In this document: positions 6,776-9,493 of the stretch, one piece after another
How positions within the stretch are numbered: the stretch's first letter is position 1
Layout: each line of letters begins with the position of its first letter
Source of the DNA: Methylovulum sp.
Lineage (GTDB): Bacteria; Pseudomonadota; Gammaproteobacteria; Methylococcales; Methylomonadaceae
Assembly (NCBI GenBank): GCA_004299465.1
Contig: SCST01000741.1
Span: 1-9,493, forward strand
Length of the DNA stretch: 9,493 nt
Reading direction: 5' to 3'
Position numbers and translations under genes: made by a program
The notes under the pieces: generated by a model
What the model saw: only the letters and a program-made list of their open reading frames with translations
Databases searched by the model: none
Told to the model about the DNA's origin: nothing

Positions 6776-7873
6776 TTAAATAATAATCAACTCGGCATGT
6801 ATCGCGCCCGCCGCTTTGAGAGCTTCGAGAATAGCCATCAAGTCACTGGGTCCTGCTCCTACATTGTTAACCGATTGGACAATTTCATTCAGCGAAACGC
6901 CCGGATTGAACACAAACATCTGGTTTTTTTCTTCTTCAACGGCAACCTGCGATTGCGGAGTAACCGCCGTTTGACCAGCGGATAATGCACCAGGCTGGCT
7001 GACCTGCGGGCGTTCGCTGATCGTCACGGATAAATTGCCGTGCGACACCGCCGCCGGCTGCACCGTGACTTTACCGTTGATAACCACCGTCCCGGTCCGG
7101 GAATTGATGATGATACGGGCCGGCGCATCATCAGGCGCCACGATAATATTCTCAACCATCGAAGCAAACGTGACTTTCTGGGCCGGATTCAATGGCGCCC
7201 TGACGCTGACCGACGTGGCGTCGATCGCCTTTGCGGTGCCGAAACCCAATTCCCTGTTAATCGACTCAACCATGCGGTTCGCCGTCGTAAAATCCGGCGC
7301 GAATAGATCAAAAACCAATTCCTTGGTGTCCGCAAATGAGGTATTGACGCTACGTTCAACCGTTGCGCCACCGTTAATCCGGCCGACATTCGGATTATTG
7401 ACGGTAACACTGGAGCCGCTCTGGCCCGAGGCGCTGACGCCACTCACCACCAGGCTGCCCTGGGCTATCGCATAGATCTGTCCGTCGGCGCCCTTCAACG
7501 GGCTCATTAATAACATACCGCCGCGTAAACTTTTTGCATCGCCTATAGCAGAAACCGTAACGTCAATTTTTTGACCCGGCTTCGCAAACGGTGGCAATTC
7601 AGCGGCTATCGAAACGGCGGCAATATTTTTTTGCTTGGGGTCAATATCCGGCGGCAACCTGACGCCTAAACGCGCCAGCATGCTACGCAGGCTCTGCCCG
7701 GTAAATTTTGTTTTATCGCCTGAGGAAACCAAGCCCACCACCAAGCCGTAACCGACTAACTGGTTAGTGCGCATACCCTGAACGGAAGCAATATCCTTGA
7801 TGCGTTCAGCATATATTGTCGAACTACAGCCTATCAGCAGCAGCATTATAAAAAAGCGTTTTATCGCATTCAT
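6776..7873 (-). CDS. flgI: Flagellar P-ring protein FlgI
   Basis: FlgI forms the P-ring around the distal rod in the peptidoglycan layer. From the chosen start the product is 365 residues, normal for the family. It has a signal peptide (about 1-22, MNAIKRFFIMLLLIGCSSTI then YA), followed by the hallmark mature N-terminus ERIKDIASVQGMRTNQLVGY and GLVVGLVSSGDKT. Later motifs include PLKGADGQIYAIAQGSLVVS, PDDAPARIIINSRTGTVVIN and a C-terminus with LNEIVQSVNNVGAGPSDLMA and ILEALKAAGAIHAELIII. An ATG two codons upstream (7879) is also in frame, but GGGAG abuts it, which leaves no spacing. The signal peptide contains LIGC-SS, which looks like a lipobox, although FlgI is normally cut by signal peptidase I (here likely after IYA). 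It starts 12 bp after flgH. Confidence 0.96.
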   Translation of the reverse strand: MNAIKRFFIMLLLIGCSSTIYAERIKDIASVQGMRTNQLVGYGLVVGLVSSGDKTKFTGQSLRSMLARLGVRLPPDIDPKQKNIAAVSIAAELPPFAKPGQKIDVTVSAIGDAKSLRGGMLLMSPLKGADGQIYAIAQGSLVVSGVSASGQSGSSVTVNNPNVGRINGGATVERSVNTSFADTKELVFDLFAPDFTTANRMVESINRELGFGTAKAIDATSVSVRAPLNPAQKVTFASMVENIIVAPDDAPARIIINSRTGTVVINGKVTVQPAAVSHGNLSVTISERPQVSQPGALSAGQTAVTPQSQVAVEEEKNQMFVFNPGVSLNEIVQSVNNVGAGPSDLMAILEALKAAGAIHAELIII

Positions 7874-7884
7874 GTCCATCTCCC
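7874..7884 (-). promoter_or_regulatory. Ribosome-binding site that decides the flgI start
   Basis: GGGAG on the minus strand (7884-7880) lies 6 bp before the ATG at 7873-7871 but directly touches the in-frame ATG at 7879-7877. Normal spacing therefore favours the second ATG, two codons downstream. Confidence 0.65.
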
Positions 7885-7885
7885 G

Positions 7886-8563
7886 TCAGAATGGAAACCA
7901 CGGGCTGGTCAGTATCCGCGACAACCAGCCCATCTTGCTGGCATCCGCCATCGCGCCGCTGCCGGTATAGGTAATCGTGGCATCCGCCAGGTTATCCGAT
8001 GAAATGGTATTGGACACATCAATGTCGACAGGCCTGACGATGCCGGATACCCTGATATATTCATCGCCCTGGTTTAAATTGACTATTTTTTCGCCGCGCA
8101 CTTTTAAATTTCCGTTCGGCAACTGCTCCACGACCGTCACAGCGATATTGCCGCTTAAGCTGTTGCTCTGCGCGGAATCGCCCTCGCCTTTAAATTCATG
8201 GGCTGATTTCAACGTGGTTTCCATACCGTTCCCCGCCAGAAACGCTTTTGCCCCCATGCCTAATAACACCGGCGCGTCGGCCGTCAAACTGGTATCTTTC
8301 TTGGCATTAAGATCGGCTTTCTTTTGCGCCTGGGTTTTTTCCTGCAATTTTACGGTCAGAATATCGCCGACCCTAAAGGCGGCAATATTTTCAAACAAGC
8401 GCATATCGTAACCCGCCTGGTAGATGGCTCCGGTATTTTGCGCCGGCGCCCTTAAATCGGCAGGGGCTACCGGCGCAAACGCCGGGTCCCGTTGCGGCGG
8501 CAGCGGCGCACAGGCCACCGGCAACAACAATAGGGCAATGAGCCTGAATGATCGCGTTTTCAT
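7886..8563 (-). CDS. flgH: Flagellar L-ring lipoprotein FlgH
   Basis: FlgH forms the L-ring in the outer membrane around the distal rod. The 225-residue product starts with a lipoprotein signal (MKTRSFRLIALLLLPVAC, Cys at 18, followed by APLPPQRD). The mature part has family motifs: GAIYQAGYDMRLFENIAAFR, VGDILTVKLQEKTQAQKKAD, then SGNIAVTVVEQLPNGNLKVR, GEKIVNLNQGDEYIRVSGIV, RPVDIDVSNTISSDNLADA and a tail with GWLSRILTSPWFPF. Length is typical. The lipobox is slightly unusual, with Pro at -3 (PVAC), but the position and the charge pattern before it are right. It is 14 bp downstream of flgG with a GGAG ribosome-binding site. The neighbours flgG and flgI fit the usual flgGHI order. Confidence 0.97.
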   Translation of the reverse strand: MKTRSFRLIALLLLPVACAPLPPQRDPAFAPVAPADLRAPAQNTGAIYQAGYDMRLFENIAAFRVGDILTVKLQEKTQAQKKADLNAKKDTSLTADAPVLLGMGAKAFLAGNGMETTLKSAHEFKGEGDSAQSNSLSGNIAVTVVEQLPNGNLKVRGEKIVNLNQGDEYIRVSGIVRPVDIDVSNTISSDNLADATITYTGSGAMADASKMGWLSRILTSPWFPF

Positions 8564-8577
8564 ACCGTTATCTCCGA

Positions 8578-9366
8578 TTATAATTGCTGTGTCACAAACG
8601 ACAGCATTTCATCCGTTGTCGAGATGGCTTTCGAATTCATCTCATAAGCGCGCTGCGTTTCGATCATATTGACCAGCTCTTCAACAACATTGACATTGGA
8701 TGTTTCCAGCGAGCCTTGCAGCAGCGGCCCATATTCATTTTCGCCGGGAGTACCGATAATCGGCGGACCGCTGGCTACCGATTCGCGGTACAGGTTTTCA
8801 CCTACCGGCTCAAGCCCCGTCGGATTGATAAAATTAGCCGTCTGGATCTGCCCCAATTGCACGGGCGCCGCATTCCCCGGCTGCAATGCCGATACCGTAC
8901 CGTCGCGGCCTATAGTAATGCTCAGCGCATCTTGCGGCACGGTAATGGCCGGCTCCAGCACCAAACCGCTGGACGTTACCAACTGGCCGTTCGAATCTAT
9001 TTTCAGCGAACCGTCGCGGGTATAGTTAATATCGCCGTTCGGCATCAGGATTTGCAAAAAGCCCCGGCCATTGATGGCGACATCCAGTGAGTTTTCGGTT
9101 TGCTGGATATTACCCTGCGTATGTATTTTTTCAGTCGCCACCGTTTTCACGCCCGTTCCCAGCTGTAAACCCGACGGCAATACGTTATTTTGAGAGGATT
9201 GTGCGCCAACCTGACGAATATTTTGATAGACCAAGTCTTCAAATATCGCCCTGGATTTTTTATATCCCGTGGTATTGACGTTGGCCAGATTGTTCGAAAT
9301 AACGGCCATGCGTGTTTGCTGGGCGTCCAGGCCGGTTTTAGCTACCCATAATGCGCGCTCTGTCAT
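8578..9366 (-). CDS. flgG: Flagellar distal rod protein FlgG
   Basis: FlgG makes the distal rod, the drive shaft between the proximal rod and the hook that crosses the P- and L-rings. The 262-residue protein (usual length about 260) has the N-terminal rod motif (LWVAKTGLDAQQTRMAVISN, then NLANVNTTGYKKSRAIFEDL). The FlgG-specific region follows (GLQLGTGVKTVATEKIHTQG, then ENSLDVAINGRGFLQI and NGDINYTRDGSLKID). It closes with the C-terminal rod motif from about 220 (LETSNVNVVEELVNMIETQR, then AYEMNSKAISTTDEML). AGGAG lies 7 bp before the ATG. flgF would be expected immediately upstream, but the 127 bp to the window end hold no coding sequence that I can recognise. Confidence 0.98.
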   Translation of the reverse strand: MTERALWVAKTGLDAQQTRMAVISNNLANVNTTGYKKSRAIFEDLVYQNIRQVGAQSSQNNVLPSGLQLGTGVKTVATEKIHTQGNIQQTENSLDVAINGRGFLQILMPNGDINYTRDGSLKIDSNGQLVTSSGLVLEPAITVPQDALSITIGRDGTVSALQPGNAAPVQLGQIQTANFINPTGLEPVGENLYRESVASGPPIIGTPGENEYGPLLQGSLETSNVNVVEELVNMIETQRAYEMNSKAISTTDEMLSFVTQQL

Positions 9367-9441
9367 GATAATCTCCTAATAGGGTTGTCCAGAAAAGTTT
9401 TGCCCTTTCACAATTGTTTTCGCGGCATAAGGCGTTCCCCT

Positions 9442-9459
9442 TGTAGGGCGCGCTCTACA
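9442..9459. repeat. Near-palindrome in the non-coding stretch upstream of flgG
   Basis: TGTAGGGCGCGCTCTACA is an 18-bp palindrome with one mismatched pair (9447/9454). It shares TGTAGGGCG with the inner arm of the two miniature elements, but has neither their GTAAC ends nor their core within the window. The following CGTTCCCACGCTCCAGCG stretch resembles dispersed repeats of some gammaproteobacterial genomes, and it is cut by the window edge. It may be part of a repeat inserted between flgF and flgG. No promoter is evident between it and flgG. Confidence 0.4.
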
Positions 9460-9493
9460 TTGCATCGTTCCCACGCTCCAGCGCTCATCGTTA

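Noticed and set aside
8584..9090. A 168-codon plus-strand open frame opposite flgG
   Set aside because: It lies entirely within flgG on the other strand, its product is rich in Arg, Gln and His as expected for a shadow, and it has no ribosome-binding context.

Overview
The window is a flagellar gene cluster read entirely from the minus strand. Gene content and order, a two-domain FlgJ (rod cap plus peptidoglycan hydrolase), L- and P-ring genes and a CheY-binding FliM point to a Gram-negative, flagellated proteobacterium, most likely a gammaproteobacterium. Similar repeats and IS remnants make me think of methylotrophs of the Methylomonas/Methylobacter type, but that is an impression from memory and not a demonstrated assignment.

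Layout in transcription order (high to low coordinates): a short non-coding stretch with a near-palindrome (about 9370-9493), then flgG (distal rod), flgH (L-ring), flgI (P-ring), flgJ (rod cap/muramidase), flgK and flgL (hook-filament junction). These are closely spaced, with 7-41 bp gaps. A scarred junction of about 740 bp follows (2449-3192). It holds the decayed C-terminal part of an IS5-type transposase on the plus strand, a 124-bp miniature inverted-repeat element inserted in that transposase, and a short minus-strand coding remnant that is probably the tail of fliK. After the junction come fliL, fliM, a second 127-bp copy of the miniature element, fliN, and fliO, which runs off the window. 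The flg genes build rod, rings and hook junction. The fli genes build the switch/C-ring (FliM, FliN), its stator-associated partner (FliL) and the export gate (FliO).

The core genes are ordinary and look intact. The interesting material is between them. Two copies of a non-coding element have GTAACTATTCAG-type ends, and each is flanked by a perfect 8-bp target duplication (CTTGGACG and CACACGTT). GTAA ends plus 8-bp duplications are features of the IS66 family, so these look like non-autonomous elements moved by an IS66-type transposase. The two copies keep their outer arms in the same orientation, but their central ~37-bp cores are inverted relative to each other. One copy separates fliM from fliN and places a perfect 21-bp stem in the mRNA. 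The other sits inside the transposase remnant, and removing it with one target copy restores a single reading frame, which gives a relative order of events. The flg-fli join itself appears to have cost the cell most of fliK at this locus.
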